A DNA stretch of 64,000 bases, taken from NCBI RefSeq assembly GCF_026151205.1, contig NC_087073.1:6469001-6533000 (forward strand), read 5' to 3'. The notes below the pieces were generated by a model that was given only the letters and a program-made list of their open reading frames with translations, did not search any database and was not told where the DNA came from. A program made the position numbers and the translations under genes. Position 1 is the stretch's first letter, and each line of letters starts with the position of its first letter. This document shows, piece after piece, positions 1-22,033 of this stretch. The stretch comes from Bolinopsis microptera (lineage: Eukaryota; Ctenophora; Tentaculata; Lobata; Bolinopsidae).

Positions 1-2277
1 TCAGATTCGGATACGATTCAATATAGCGATTTATTAATCGTGTTATATTACGTCTTGTATATTAGTAGTAGAATCGTAATTTACGTACAGGCGTTTGGTT
101 GTAACATAGAAGATATAGATGGAGCTCTTCAACACCATTAATTTTGGGAAAAAATATAAACGGTATGCTATGTTAAAACTTAGTCCCCCAATTACTACTC
201 CCGAATAGAATCTACTTTTTAACATATTTTAGAACATAAAACATTATATTACTGAGCATGCTCTGACCTGAGAATATGCTATTTAATTCAATATTTGCAT
301 GGTCTGCAGTTGCTGTTAAGGTCGTAAATTATGACTTCTTCGTGTTACACAATAGATTGATTAAATATCACACTAGAGGCTGTACTAAACCAGTATTCGC
401 AGGAGCCGAGAGGAACAATGCTGCTACAGGAAAGAAAGTCCCTGTCAACTACAAAGTCGGGCAGTCCTCAGTATCTGTACCCGAAACTTGACGATACTGG
501 AGTTTGAGAAGATATATATATTTAGAGATATTATCTTGTTTCTGTAGAGATATTATCTTGTTTTTGTGCGTGTAAATACCTAGAGAACTGTTTGAGTGTT
601 AAACGTGAGATCTGCTGTGGATGAAGAGTGTAGTGTACAAGGAGTTGTTTAATTAACAATACACATCCTAGCAGGGATGTATAACATATTTCCATAGCGG
701 GTGTTTTTAGTGTTTTACGTTTATTAAAGTCGATTTCGAAGTTCAAGGCGTATTTTGATCAGTACAAACATTTAATTCAAAGACAATTGAATAGTTGATA
801 GTTCCTAAATATCTTAACTAATTTACTTGTATGCATATTTGTGTGATATTGTATGGTTGATATGTTTTTTTGTATGGTTTAATATACTTTCTTTATCAAA
901 TTTAACTTTGGATTTTTCTTTATCAAATGATATCGCTAAGATTGAACAACTTTGGGCTAATCAATAGGTCGCAGTATGGGTTCGCTTATTATATATATCT
1001 ATACTAACAGTGCTTTAGATTTTATAACAGTATTTTATGTTTGGCATTTCAGTTGATTAGCCACTTTGTGTATCGCCATAGCACAGCATCATCGCAGTTT
1101 GCACCGTTACCGCTCATCGCAAATAACATGCTTTCTTTAAAGAGTATTGCTTGTTAAGTTTTTATCAGGCACACCGCTTTTTACAGTCCTATTATATATG
1201 TGCAAGTGAAGTTTTAAATATTTGCAAACACGTACATACACTATTTTCGGACACATTCGAGCATCACTTCTTTACAAAATCTTGACTTCTCAAAATTGTG
1301 CCCAAATATTTATCAATTTATTATAATACATGCCTTATGTAGGCACGCCTAAAGTTGATAACCAAATATTTAATTTATAAAAGAGATAAAAGGAGGAAAT
1401 TTTAAAAGTTTAATAAGATTTAGATTCTTTTAGGCCAATGATCTGTGTTCAAAATATTTATGAATTAATTCCAGAATTCTAACCAGTCGCTCACTGAATA
1501 CTTGGTGTTAATTAGTATTTAGATAGTGGAAGAAGTTTAATTAACTTTATTATTTGTATTTATTTTAGAAGTCTTCAAGTAATAAGTTCTAGTAATACTT
1601 GTATCAACACCATTACTATTATGCCATGTGCCAGGAGCCTGGTTACATTATACACACACACGCTCACAGGCTAGTACACGATACCAGTTTTACACCTGTA
1701 CAATGAAATAAAGCGGTAGTGTCAAGGAAAAAGCCTCCTAGCTAGGCGGTTGGTAACATAATGTACATTAAAAGTACATTTCCACATAGTTTCCTAGGTG
1801 TAATTTGCGTGGTGTTCCTGCTGTTTTCTAATCGGGGATTGTAATTTTAATCCAAATGTTTCCTCCTAATTATCAAAGTGGTTTTTATTGAACCCTCGAT
1901 TGATCAGATGCGGGTGAGTCTTCCCCTTTAAAGTGCAGTTACTGGGGCCTCTTTTGTACTTTTGATTCGCTTTGTTGATTGGCTTGCTTCATTTGATGAC
2001 AATTTAGCGGTTTATACGAATTGGTGTACACAGTTAACTTTGGCCTTTGATCGAGCTACATTTCTAATAGAACAAATTTGTGATATGTGCAATTTTACAA
2101 CGTTTCATTCTCTAGGACAGCTGGTGCTGGTATGTGTCCAATTGTGTATCATAGAAGAATTAAGGAAGTGTTTTGTTTGTGTTTGTTTAAGCCCTTGTCT
2201 CCAAGCACGCAGATCGGGACCTGAACATTCTGAGAATCTGTTGGATACTTTACGTAGCGCGCGTCATACTTTGGGCA
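1..2277. other. Intergenic DNA, no gene seen
   Basis: AT-rich sequence with only short, unconserved open frames on both strands. I saw no exon with both splice sites, no RNA gene and no clear repeat. The longest open frame near its right end opens at a TTG codon and runs into the neighbouring transposon, so it was not accepted. Confidence 0.5.
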
Positions 2278-2285
2278 GTGTCGCG
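2278..2285. repeat. Left 8-bp target site duplication
   Basis: GTGTCGCG abuts the left end of the foldback element and is repeated exactly at its right end. Confidence 0.8.
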
Positions 2286-2290
2286 GAGTT

Positions 2291-3130
2291 GATGAATCCA
2301 GATTTTTGGAACATTTTTGGAACATTTTTGGAACATGTCCCAAAATTGTCCCAAAAGTGTCCCATGCATTTATTTGCCCTAATAAGCTCTAAATAGTGCC
2401 AAAAATAATTGTAAATGATGGATATAGTTGCAAGCTAGGTCTAGGGGCCATCGAAAGTAGCATAAAATTACCCAGGTTCATGGAATGAACGAAAATGAAC
2501 AAAAATGAATATTGTCCTAAAAATGCTCAGAACGGTTTAAAATTGGTCGGAAAGTGTTTATATTAGTCCTAGGACCACTCAAACCAAGTTTGGGAATCAC
2601 TGCATGTCTAGAACCGATGTTACCAATGTTCCAAAATGTTCCAATTTTGGGACAATAATCCTCCTGAGAATCCAGATTTTTGGAACATGGGCACATCGAA
2701 GTATTGGCTGTATTTAAGTGCTGGGAAGCCTCAATTCGGTTTTCTAAGATGGATATAGGTAAAAACTAGGCCTAAGAGCCATCAAAACTCAAATAACATC
2801 ACCCAGGTTCATGGAATGAACGAAAATGAACAAAAATGAATATTGTCCTAAAAATGCTCAGAACGGTTTAAAATTGGTCGGAAAGTGTTTATATTGGTCC
2901 TAGGACCACTCAAACCAAGTTTGAGAATCACTGCATGTCTAGAACCGATGTTACCAATGTTCCAAAATGTTCCAATTTTGGGACAATAATCCTCCTGAAA
3001 ATCCAGATTTTTGGAACATGGGCACATCGAAGTATTGGCTGTATTTAAGTGCTGGGAAGCCTCAATTCGGTTTTCTAAGATGGATATAGGAAAAAACTAG
3101 GCCTAGAGGAGCCATCAAAATTCAAAGAAT
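2291..3130 (+). repeat. Left arm: ~331-bp tandem repeat units
   Basis: Two full units and a partial one. Landmarks such as GGAACATGGGCACATCGAAG and AACCAAGTTTG recur about 330 bp apart. The first part (2300-2370) is a degenerate, shortened unit with extra copies of TTTTTGGAACA. Confidence 0.85.
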
Positions 3131-3589
3131 ATTACCCAAGTTTATAGAACATTAAAATTTTCCTCAAAGCGCTCAGAATGATTAAAAAATGGTGGCAAAG
3201 AGTCAATATTTTCATCCAACAGGGTCTTAAAGTTGCAATCAGAATTATGTACAATTAGACAGAAATTATTTTATTGGGCAAATATTTTGGTTTTAATAAT
3301 CCTCCAATATTTTGATATAAATTTTTGACATCACTAGCTGTATTTGAGTGTGCTTTGTATTTTGAAAACAAAGATAACAGTCATTTAGTAAACAGCAAAT
3401 TAAATTCTACGTTTATTATCTAGTAAAAATACTGTATGTTATAAAATACTGTATATTATAAAATCTGTATATAAAAATAAACTACTCAATTACTCTACAG
3501 TAGGACTTCTTTACTCAGACCGTTTTAACGGACCAGGTGGAGATGAAAATGGATTTTGTCGTTGTGTCGGGGTTCAGTCTTCGTCTTTT

Positions 3590-5120
3590 TGTCAATTTTA
3601 AACCGTTCTGAGCATTTTTAGGACAATATTCATTTTTGTTCATTTTCGTTCATTCCATGAACCTGGGTAATGTTATTTGAGTTTTGATGGCTCTTAGGCC
3701 TAGTTTTTACCTATATCCATCTTAAAAAACCGAATTGAGGCTTCCCAGCACTTAAATACAGCCAATACTTCGATGTGCCCATGTTCCAAAGATCTGGATT
3801 CTCAGAAGGATTATTGTCCCAAAATTGGAACATTTTGGAACATTGGTAACATCGGTTCTAGACATGCAGTGATTCCCAAACTTGGTTTGAGTGGTCCTAG
3901 GACTAATATAAACACTTTCCGACCAATTTTAAACCGTTCTGAGCATTTTTAGGACAATATTCATTTTTGTTCATTTTCGTTCATTCCATGAACCTGGGTA
4001 ATGTTATTTGAGTTTTGATGGCTCTTAGGCCTAGTTTTTACCTATATCCATCTTAGAAAACCGAATTGAGGCTTCCCAGCACTTAAATACAGCCAATACT
4101 TCGATGTGCCCATGTTCCAAAAATCTGGATTCTCAGGAGGATTATTGTCCCAAAATTGGAACATTTTGGAACATATGTAACATCGGTTCTAGACATGCAG
4201 TGATTCCCAAACTTGGTTTGGGTGGTCCTAGAACCAATATAAACACTTTCCGACCAATTTTAAACCGTTCTGAGCATTTTTAGGACAATATTCATTTTTG
4301 TTCATTTTCGTTCATTCCATGAACCTGGGTAATGTTATTTGAGTTTTGATGGCTCTTAGGCCTAGTTTTTACCTATATCCATCTTAGAAAACCGAATTGA
4401 GGCTTCCCAGCACTTAAATACAGCCAATACTTCGATGTGCCCATGTTCCAAAAATCTGGATTCTCAGGAGGATTATTGTCCCAAAATTGGAACATTTTGG
4501 AACATATGTAACATCGGTTCTAGACATGCAGTGATTCCCAAACTTGGTTTGGGTGGTCCTAGAACCAATATAAACACTTTCCGACCAATTTTAAACCGTT
4601 CTGAGCATTTTTAGGACAATATTCATTTTTGTTCATTTTCGTTCATTCCATGAACATGGGTAATGTTATTTGAGTTTTGATGGCTCTTAGGCCGACTTTT
4701 TACATATATCCATCTTAGAAAACCGAATTGAGGCTTCCCAGCACTTAAATACAGCCAATACTTCGATGTGCCCATGTTCCAAAAATCTGGATTCTCAGGA
4801 GGATTATTGTCCCAAAATTGGAACATTTTGGAACATTGGTAACATCGGTTCTAGACATGCAGTGATTCCCAAACTTGGTTTGAGTGGTCCTAGGACCAAT
4901 GTGAACACTTTCCGACCCATTTTAAACCATTCGGAGCACTTTGAGAAGAATGTTCATTTTCGTTCATTTCTGGTCATTCCATGGGTAATTTTATACGACT
5001 TTTGATGGCTCCTAGGCCTAGCTTACGGCTATATCCATCTTGGAAAACCGAACTGAGCCTTCCCAGCACTCAAATACGGCCAATACTGTGATGTGCCCAT
5101 GTTCCAAATTTATGGATTCA
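3590..5120 (-). repeat. Right arm: inverted ~331-bp tandem repeat units
   Basis: The same unit as the left arm in reverse orientation, in four or more copies. The landmark GACCAATTTTAAACCGTTC falls at about 3921, 4252 and 4583, giving a period of about 331. Neighbouring copies are nearly identical, whereas the outermost unit (4890-5120) is clearly diverged, a gradient expected if the inner units were amplified more recently. Confidence 0.85.
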
Positions 5121-5127
5121 TCTACTG

Positions 5128-5135
5128 GTGTCGCG
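5128..5135. repeat. Right 8-bp target site duplication
   Basis: GTGTCGCG, identical to the copy at 2278-2285, directly follows the right terminal inverted repeat of the foldback element. Confidence 0.8.
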
Positions 5136-5371
5136 CACGTATTTTGTATGCATGGATTTCCATAATTTTAGTGTTATTATGATCTGAGATCATGCACGAA
5201 ACTCGAAAGCTGGTGAATTGGGCTAGTAAAACGTTCGCTGTGGTCAGTGAAAGTGCCAAAATCTAATGATCCTAATAGTGTATTACCAAGTTCTATTAAA
5301 ACAAAGTAGATATTCTTCCTCTTTCATGAGAATCATTTCAGGTCATTGCATCACATCACATATCGATAGAC

Positions 5372-6037
5372 TCACTGCACAGCCTTGAAATTTTGCCGAA
5401 TGGTCTTTTCTTGTTGCGCTTTGTGGAGTTTGTTCTGTCTCTGGAGGCTTCTCTTGGATCTTTCTCGGCCCTTCTTTAGTTTTTCCGACCTTTGTGACTC
5501 TGTTACTGCATTCAGGAGCGTTAGATTTGAGCTAGTAGTTAACTTCGGTGCAGGTTGGCTCATGGCTGCTGCTTTATGAGCCTTATGCTTGCCACTTGCG
5601 CTATCTGATAGGAGGAGACATTTTGTAAACCGTGTAGAATGATATTAGAGGAATTATGGTTTGCTGTGAATATTATAATATAATACAATATTATAATTTG
5701 GCAATGTTTAGCCAAACATCAATAAAACTCACTCCAATTTTTTCTCTTGCGTTTTGTAGTTACAGCTGTCACAAGGACACCATCATCGGTGTTCTTTTCG
5801 ATGATTTTCACATCTTTTTGCTCAGTCTGGCAAAATACATCAGTTTAATAATAATAAGTATGTTGCATTGATGTGTATGGTGTAGAAGACTACACATTTG
5901 GCATTTTGGGTCCTGGTTCACACTTATAGTATTTCACCTCTCACCTGTTGATTGTTTGAATTGGAACTTGTCGGGAAATCATCTTCTTCATCTTTGATTC
6001 CGAGGAGGTAGTTGACTGTACTACGCAGGAAGTACAT
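5372..6037 (-). CDS. TP53INP/DOR-like small nuclear-autophagy protein (candidate)
   Basis: Three exons on the minus strand: 6037-5945, 5826-5764 and about 5587-5372. Exon 1 starts at ATG 6037 (MYFLRSTVNYLLG, then an acidic stretch) and ends at a good GTGAGA donor. Exon 2 reads ...IIEKNTDDGVLVTA and ends at GTAACT. Exon 3 is strongly basic and ends ...RSLQRQNKLHKAQ...KAVQ before TGA. The layout of a short YLLG-type N terminus, an acidic segment ending in a hydrophobic LV motif, and a basic C terminus with an LxRQN core resembles the TP53INP family (LC3-binding cofactors that move from nucleus to autophagosomes). Oddities: the aromatic residue expected at the LIR core is G here, the protein (about 120 residues) is shorter than vertebrate members, and the exon 3 acceptor is ambiguous. 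The strongest acceptor (exon from 5604) breaks the frame, and the in-frame one is at 5587. The exons are more secure than the family name. Confidence 0.5.
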
Positions 6038-9000
6038 CGTGAAAGCGTTTAGATCATCAAAACAATGTATTGGATTTTATTTGGTCAGTGAATTATGATC
6101 GGAGTTTTCGGGCTACCACGTGCATGGTATAGCATGTTGTCATGACAACTGCACGTTATTTGGTGTATTACGATGCCTGTATACATACGTCATACGTCAC
6201 CTTTCATTGACAGTAGTAAAAGACTGGGTTTGAATGATTTAACGATGAAACATTCTTCTACACATAGATATTTTGGTGTGAATATCGGCAGTCCTGATCA
6301 GTACTATGCAACATAAAGGAAGTATTCTCGTCAACTTGATATATCACAGGTGACAGGGCTGGTTAAATGAGTAATTAGATGTCAGTCATATAATTTATTG
6401 CTATTTACTGCCAAGGGTGGAGGCTTGATCAAAGTGGCTGAAGGTTTGATCACAGAACACAGTCCACAGAGGCTGAAGTCATGATCACTGCACCAAAAAC
6501 ACTTTCAGCGATTCCCTGACAGCGAATGTCCGCTAGCAGCTAGATAAGTTATAGCGGTTCTGTAGTGCGCGCTGCACGCGCGCGCGGCTTATTTCCAACG
6601 CAGTAACTGTTGTAAATTTAATACTTTACATAAATATAATGGTCCGAGTAGACCTCAGCTTTGTTTATATCGTTCGATTGGACTTCATCCAATAATCTGA
6701 GAATCGAGTTTTGACAAATATCACGCACTTATCGAATATCATTGTTGTTTCTAGGGAACTGGAAAATCCTACTCAACTCGTGGTACATAAACTAAGAAAC
6801 AGTCTGTAGTCTAAATTTTTTTTTCTTTGTGGGCTATATTCACCATATTATTACCAATGGAATTTTAAATTTATTATGATTTATTTAATCCTCTTATCTA
6901 ATGAATATTCGAAGTTTTGCTAGTAAACAAACTTCTGTCCACAACTTCAATATTATGACAAATACAAATCCACGTCATTAGTTGCCGAAACGCAATGGGC
7001 GTTGTTGTCATTTGCGATCCATAATACTTCAGTGCATCTCACTCACTAATGTTATGAATATTCTGCAAAACTACCGGGGCTGTATAAAATGTGATTGGAT
7101 TCCAAAAATCGATGCCGGGCTTCCAAAAGGAAAGAGTGAAGTACTACGCTAGTCTTTATATCCGGCAAGAATTAATTTATTTGTATTATTTACCAATAGG
7201 GTTTCTATCCTTCTTATTAACACAGCCACCACAATACGGGTAAATTGTATTTCCATTGTTACACAAACAGCTCGATCCATCTTGTGTGTTTACCGTTACA
7301 CAGCTGCAGGCCTACACTGGAGGAAAACTGCTAATATATCAGTGCTATAACAGCAGGAACTAATACACTCATAGTATCCTGCAGTATTGCTAGCTCCACC
7401 GAACAGCTGCAATTATTCCTTATATGGAGTGCAGTACTTTCATTGACTTGTCCGTCACACTATCAGATACTGTTCAAGGATGAAAGCACGCAGTTTAGCT
7501 TGATGAACTTTAGTTTATCAAGGAGCATATAAATGTATCGCCGGTATTAACAAGGAGAATGTATAAGATACTCGTGCATATCAAGCCAACTATATAGAAT
7601 AGTTAAAATTCTTTCAAAAACTCCGAATTTATTTCACTGTTGTCTATAGCATGTTATCCAGTTTAAACAGAATAATATTGGCAAGAGTATAGGTAAATAC
7701 GGTCCAGACAAAATAGTTAGTACATGAGCATGTGCCAAGCCGCTAATTAACTTAATTAATCCGGGTTCATAACAGGAAGTTACAATTTTCTACAACTGGC
7801 CCAGCCTTTCACAATTAATCTTCCCGACACAAAGCAAATTGAATATTTTGTTAAGGTTATTAGCTGTAATTTTATAATGACTCGTAAATTGAGCAAGTCT
7901 AACGGCTCCCCTGTTAATTGGCGTGTAATTGGAACGGCTCCAGTAGATCTGGTATGAACTACAATAACAGGGGCATTTCACACTGACTCCCACAGAGGAT
8001 ATGACAGATGTCTACTGACTAGTTGTTGTAACCGAGGGTTTTAGGGTTAGCTTACGTCAAAGCGACCTGACGTATTGTGCGTATGCCGTATATGACAGTT
8101 CGGCTAGTTATTTTAATTGGAGGATAATTCTGCACTTCGGGTAAATCAAACCATCCGGTGCAAGCTTTCCTTGTACTTAGCAGTCACCAGATGAAGCTTT
8201 GGCAACGTCACAACATTCGTTTTGGAGCCTTGCCAAATCAACAACAGCTGCTTCTATAGCACACATCATTAGACCGAATTATCGGTGACGTATTGTACCA
8301 CGAGCTGGACTAGCTGATCAGCCAGCTGACTAGTCACGCTATCTGCAGCCATCACGGTCTAGCCAAACCCTCGTGCTGGTGACCTCCAGCCGGAGTAAAA
8401 CTTGAGCTCAAAGAGATCGAGAGTTTGAAAACGAGCTCTCGTGACCGTTACCGCACATGACACTCGGAGAAATTACATTTTCTCTGAGCATCGCTAAAAA
8501 TAGATCCCATCTCAACTCTCGTACTTACGACCCTACGTTCTACAGACGGTGATGCACTACAATAAACTATTAGAGTTGTATTGTGGTAACGCAGGTGTGT
8601 CTACAGGGACAATAATCCACCTTGCCACTTTAATATAACCACACCCTCCCTTCACTTGTGTAGATTACTAGATTTGCACTCCTAACAGACCTATATTATT
8701 ACACGGCTAGTCACTCTATGCGGGCTGGGATACACTCTCTGCTGCTTGACATATGGAATAGTCTAGGAGAATTAATTTACTTTATTATAGCTGCCTGCAG
8801 TTAATAAAACTGGTACAGACTTGCAGAGTTTGTCTGGACAATATCCAAACTGGAGATTTATGTTTTGATAATTACACCAAGATCGTAGCAAGCACACTCC
8901 GGCCATTCTTTTAGGAAATATTACATTATTTTTAGACCAGATTCTGTGAAAACAGCCAGAGACAATAAGAAAAGGTAGTGTCTCAAGCGAAAATCAGACA

Positions 9001-10029
9001 ATGAGACCGATAATAGGTCATTTCTCCTTGCATTATCAGCACACAATCGTCTTACAACTTTTAAAGAAAGACGTCTACCATTTATCAGGTTTTAATAATT
9101 GAAGATAAGTGTCGGCGCCTGGTTGGCTTGCTCTAGGTCTATAATGGATGATAGGATAAAAGCAGGTGGACTGGTTTTGCTACTTTTAGAGTAGAGATAA
9201 TTCAATCGATTACATTTTACGAGGTGATAATTCAATGATTAACAATTATGCTGGCTCAATTAGAGGATAATTTGTATGTCCGGAGTAATTAGTATCAATT
9301 CGTTATTCGACGTATTTACCGCTGATAAGAAAATCAACGTCACAAAAAATGGTGGTTGTTCATTTTCTTAATACCGGGTTTGTTAAATAATAAATATATT
9401 ATTATTATTAAATGATAAGATTACTACTAAAAGTATAATTAATCTTATCATTACTAAAAAGAAATTAAACACACATATTAGTTTCAATTTTAACTTATGA
9501 AATGTTAAGACTGTCCTAAAGACATGTAACAGAATACACTCACACAGAGAAGAAATATAAGTTTTTTGCAGTTAACACTGCTTTTGAAATTTCCGATCAA
9601 CGTTGTTGAAATTTTCTGGGACACAGCCCAAGATTCAGGGCCAGCCCAAAGTTTTCATTAAAAAACTGAACTGGAATTCTGGTAATACCTTTTAAGCAAT
9701 ATGAGTCACATTCGTAAACATTAAATTAACGAATATTAAAGGTTATGGTCGTATATCGACTTTGGTTGATATACAAAATAGTTTTTAAATATTAGGATAT
9801 CTGAAAAACTGGTCATTATTTTTCGATAAACTTGCAGGTTTAGCAATCAAATAAATATATGCTTACAACAACAATTACTCGTACAAAGGAAAATCAAATA
9901 CAAATTTTTAAAGATATTCTGACATCTTCAAGAAAATTTAAATAAATTAAATAGTTTATTTACATGGGTATAGATATGTAAATGATAACATCGAATTTCT
10001 TTTTCAAAAACAAAATATTTAAATATTTT
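6038..10029. other. Intergenic DNA, no gene seen
   Basis: No exon with convincing splice sites and conserved coding was found on either strand. The part nearest 6038-6700 lies just upstream of the TP53INP-like start and may hold its promoter, but no defined element stands out. The part nearest 10-11 kb is the 3' flank of the YPEL gene. Confidence 0.4.
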
Positions 10030-11140
10030 ACTTTTAGAATACTTTTAACTTTTAGAAGAGTCACGACATCTAAAGTTCTGAAAATTTAATTTTAATACGA
10101 TAAGATTGAAGGATCGTATCTTTTTAATAGATCGTATCTTTTTAAAACTTAAAATGTTAGCATCTGATCTCGTCTCATCACATTTTAAACAACATACGAA
10201 TAAATATAATAGGTACATTAGAGTTGGTCCTTGATTCAAGGCAGTTAGGGGTCCATTTGTAGCTGACTTTTCGATACTTCAGTGACAAATGCTTAATGTT
10301 ATATTTTCAGAGAAGGAACCTTACTTATACTAAGGCCATGATTTGCACAACTGCTCGCCCCTTGGGGAAGAAGAGGGGCTCAGCCACTGCCGTATTGGAC
10401 AATTTGCTGCAATAATGTGGCTGACCCAACCCCTCCACCCCTAGAGGCAATGTGCTCGACTCAGTAGAGGAAGCCTTTATTACTTTTGTAACGGAAGCAT
10501 GAAAAGTCAGACAGTAGGAACCCCCAGGGTAGTCCCCATTTGTTCACAACCAGGAAGAGGTACTACCCTGAACTCGAAGTGCAGGTTTTCTGACAAATTA
10601 CACACTCTGGTAGAGTGTTGTTAGGTTACACAACGGTTTAATTTACCGCTGTAATAACGGAACAGTTTTGAAATATTATACCTGCATTTTGAGTTTAGTT
10701 ATCTGAACGTAAAAGTAAAAGTAAAAACAAAAAACAAAAACATAAGTAGAAACCTCAGAAATCTGAAATTGTTTATTGAACGTTGTTCAAATTTGAATAT
10801 TTTGCCAGTAGTGAAAATCTGAATATGATTTCCACGTACCATGATCAGATTGTTGAAGTTTCTAACATTAAAAGGAGTCTAATTAGTCCAATTAGTCTAA
10901 TTAGACTCAATTAACAGGAGTCTTAATACAACGTCCTTACTACGAACGTGGATTAGTTAGAGAACCAGCATGCATAAAAACACTGAAAACTGAAAACTGG
11001 TCCACTTGTCATTTGAATGTTCACAGTTTCAGTTTTTACCATGGCAACGAACAGTTTGCTCTCTGTTGCCAGGATATAATAGACAAGTGGGCCAGTGGAT
11101 ACAGCTCAAGCAGTTCGTTGTAACGCCAATAAAGTTTCTC
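10030..11140. repeat. Copy A of a ~1-kb duplicated block in the YPEL 3' flank
   Basis: Shares long collinear stretches with 11500-12440, for example TTTTCGATACTTCAGTGACA, AGAGGAAGCCTTTA and TTGAGTTTAGTTATCTGAA in the same order and spacing. It lies just downstream of the YPEL stop codon and so may include its 3' UTR. Boundaries are approximate because the partner copy is full of small indels. Confidence 0.75.
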
Positions 11141-11250
11141 AGATCTCGGATCTAGCTCACTTACTTCAGATGTAAGATACACCGCCTGTACCTCTTTGTA
11201 GGACATAGCACTTCAATTCATCAAATAGCCGTCAAAGGAGAAGGCAGTCG

Positions 11251-20051
<8,801 letters not shown>

Positions 20052-20850
20052 TTCAGTTTTCCTAGGTCGGTGACATTGGATCAGTACTCATCACACAGTC
20101 TACTGTCTACAGTATATCAAGGATATAGAAGTCAAAATTGACGGAGAGTACTCAACACTAGTACAAAGATACTTGAACCAGTAGGAAATAAAAGGGATAA
20201 AAATAGAACCCAACAATATAAAGTGATAAAATAATATACAACGAATATTGGTCATGTGAATACTGAACACAGACTTATTAGGTTAATGAGAGATATAATT
20301 ATGGCTTCTGACTATGTTATTAAAACGAATGGCAATCAGCAACAGTTTACGGTCTTGGAGAGACTAGAGTTGCAACAGAAGCAAAGAGACCGTAACACGC
20401 GAACCGAATCGTCACATGCTCGATTTTATAATATCGCAATCCAACGCGAAATTAGTTTATAAACATTCTTGGGTTGAGGTTTACGCGTTATGTCGCTGAG
20501 TGCGCGGCTTTAATTTACAAAATCAACTATGAATTATAAATAAAGTCTGTAATTTTGAATTTTCGTACTAGATCGAAAGTCCCAGTTTATTCCATTACTA
20601 CATTTTCAATTGGTGTTAACATTTGGGCCTGACGTTCTTAAGTAGTGAGTTATAATTTTTGAGTTTCCGCAAATATGAAATAATTTTAGAACTTTTTCAT
20701 TTTACTTTTTATTTTCAATCATGTCAATGATTAATTCTCGTACACATAGTTTTGATATTTGAACCATCATCATTAAATGACGACGTGACATGACCAAGGA
20801 CAGGCTTTGTCCATTGTTAATGGACTAACCCGGCACGCGCTACCCAAAAA
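20052..20850. other. YPEL upstream region, no gene seen
   Basis: DNA 5' of the first recognised YPEL exon. It should contain the promoter or a further 5' exon, but no TATA-like, initiator or splice signal stands out. A 68-codon plus-strand frame (20256-20462) shows no family resemblance and was not accepted. Confidence 0.35.
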
Positions 20851-20857
20851 ACCTTAC

Positions 20858-20945
20858 TGCCTGTTACTGGGCGACGCTCAGCCTGTCATTCCGCCAAATC
20901 TTTATTATGTTTATGAACATAATAGCCTGGGGTCCCCAGGTAAAC
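20858..20945. repeat. Dispersed repeat block, also at 63445-63540
   Basis: Contains GCTCAGCCTGTCATT and a short palindrome, GCCTGGGGTCCCCAGGTAA, in the same order as in the block near the right edge of the window. This shows a repeat family with copies about 42 kb apart. Confidence 0.7.
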
Positions 20946-21269
20946 TGTAAACTGCCTGGCGAGCTTGCTAGAGGTGATATAACTGATAAAATTTTTCAAT
21001 AGCATGCGTGTTTGTCGTCGAGCGTGACGTAAAGCTCGCTGCTCGCACGCGCATGCGTTTTACAATCTCACTCCTGCGCGCAGTGTTGTGACCTCCCTTC
21101 GTCTTATTTTACACATATTTGGACGTTGCCAATTCATTCCATTGATAATTTTGAAGTTTTAACATTTTTATACTTAATTCTTTTTTAATTTGGTTCTAAA
21201 ACGATTAGGCTTGCTTTCTATGAAAATCTGAATTCAGCCATGTATATATTTTCAATCTTGAAAAAGAAA

Positions 21270-21380
21270 ATCGTAGGTTTATAACCTACCGAGACGCGCG
21301 CCGAGTTGGACTCGTCGACGGTCTTGAATATAATTATATTTGAAACAACTATTTTACGAGTATTACCTGTTTTAAAAAAG
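21270..21380 (+). repeat. Dispersed CGTCGACG-containing repeat
   Basis: Shares TATAACCTACC, GCGCGCCGAGTTGGACTCGT and ATTTTACGAGTAT with 22710-22790 and, partly, 63395-63445. A member of the CpG-rich repeat family of this region. Confidence 0.65.
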
Positions 21381-21484
21381 CAAAACGGGTGCGCTATACT
21401 TGTGACTTGCAAAAAATTTAAACGATCAAATATAATTTAGCTTGCTATGTGTTGTAGCGCGATGCGTTCAGCGTTACTGTGCCG

Positions 21485-21690
21485 CGCCGCGCACTCAATT
21501 ATGCTTCTCGCTAGATCGGCGAGATGCGCTCCTGTGCCTCGCCGAGCTGCAATGAATTGACTTGTCATACGTTGTATGACCCGCCGCGCACGAGTGCTCC
21601 CCCTGTATCGTCGAAACCCTACAGTGAAACTTTATAGTGAAGCGACCGTGGGGGTCACCACGTGATACAAGAATTGACATCGTCAATTAA
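21485..21690 (-). repeat. CpG-rich dispersed repeat, inverted copy
   Basis: Contains CGAGATGCGCTCCTGTGCCTCGCCGAGCTG-like sequence in the opposite orientation to the copies at 22215-22330 and 58765-58850, and in the same orientation as 60590-60690. It includes GATCGGCGAGATGCGC and TTGACATCGT. Confidence 0.6.
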
Positions 21691-22033
21691 TATATAAGCT
21701 ATGTGCTACTCTCAATCGTATTAGCAAAAATAGTTTGTAGTTGCCTCACGTAATTGTAGGCCCGCCACGCACAAGTACAGTGCGCGGCCGTATCATGGCC
21801 CTTTTGTCACGGAATTATTAAATGAAATGACGATGACCGGATGAGGATCACGACGTGAGACAAAAAATCGATTCGAGAAGCTCGAAAATCACCGCGCATT
21901 GGAATTGGTGTGCCAAATAAAACGACGCGATCAGCTTATCACATACCATCCGTCAAGGTTTGAGGTTGCAATAATTTATATTACTACTGTTACATCATAC
22001 ATGTTGATCATAACTGCCAATGGGCCGGCCGCG

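Larger units (their letters stand above)
2286..5127. mobile_element. Non-autonomous hAT-type foldback element
   Basis: The two ends are inverted repeats: the right end read inward is CAGTAGATGAATCCA and the left end is GAGTTGATGAATCCA. An exact 8-bp direct repeat, GTGTCGCG, lies immediately outside both ends. An 8-bp target duplication with CAG-type ends is the mark of hAT transposons. The interior is a foldback: about two and a half copies of a ~331-bp unit run in one direction (about 2291-3130), a unique AT-rich spacer follows (about 3131-3590), and about four and a half copies run in the opposite direction (about 3590-5120). No transposase frame is present, so movement would need an enzyme from elsewhere. 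The superfamily assignment is inferred from the ends and duplication only. Confidence 0.8.

Noticed and set aside
1962-2396. 144-codon open frame on the plus strand
   Set aside because: It opens at TTG rather than ATG, shows no family resemblance, and its last third is foldback transposon sequence.
20256-20462. 68-codon plus-strand ORF upstream of YPEL
   Set aside because: No family resemblance or regulatory context; length is within chance expectation for this composition.
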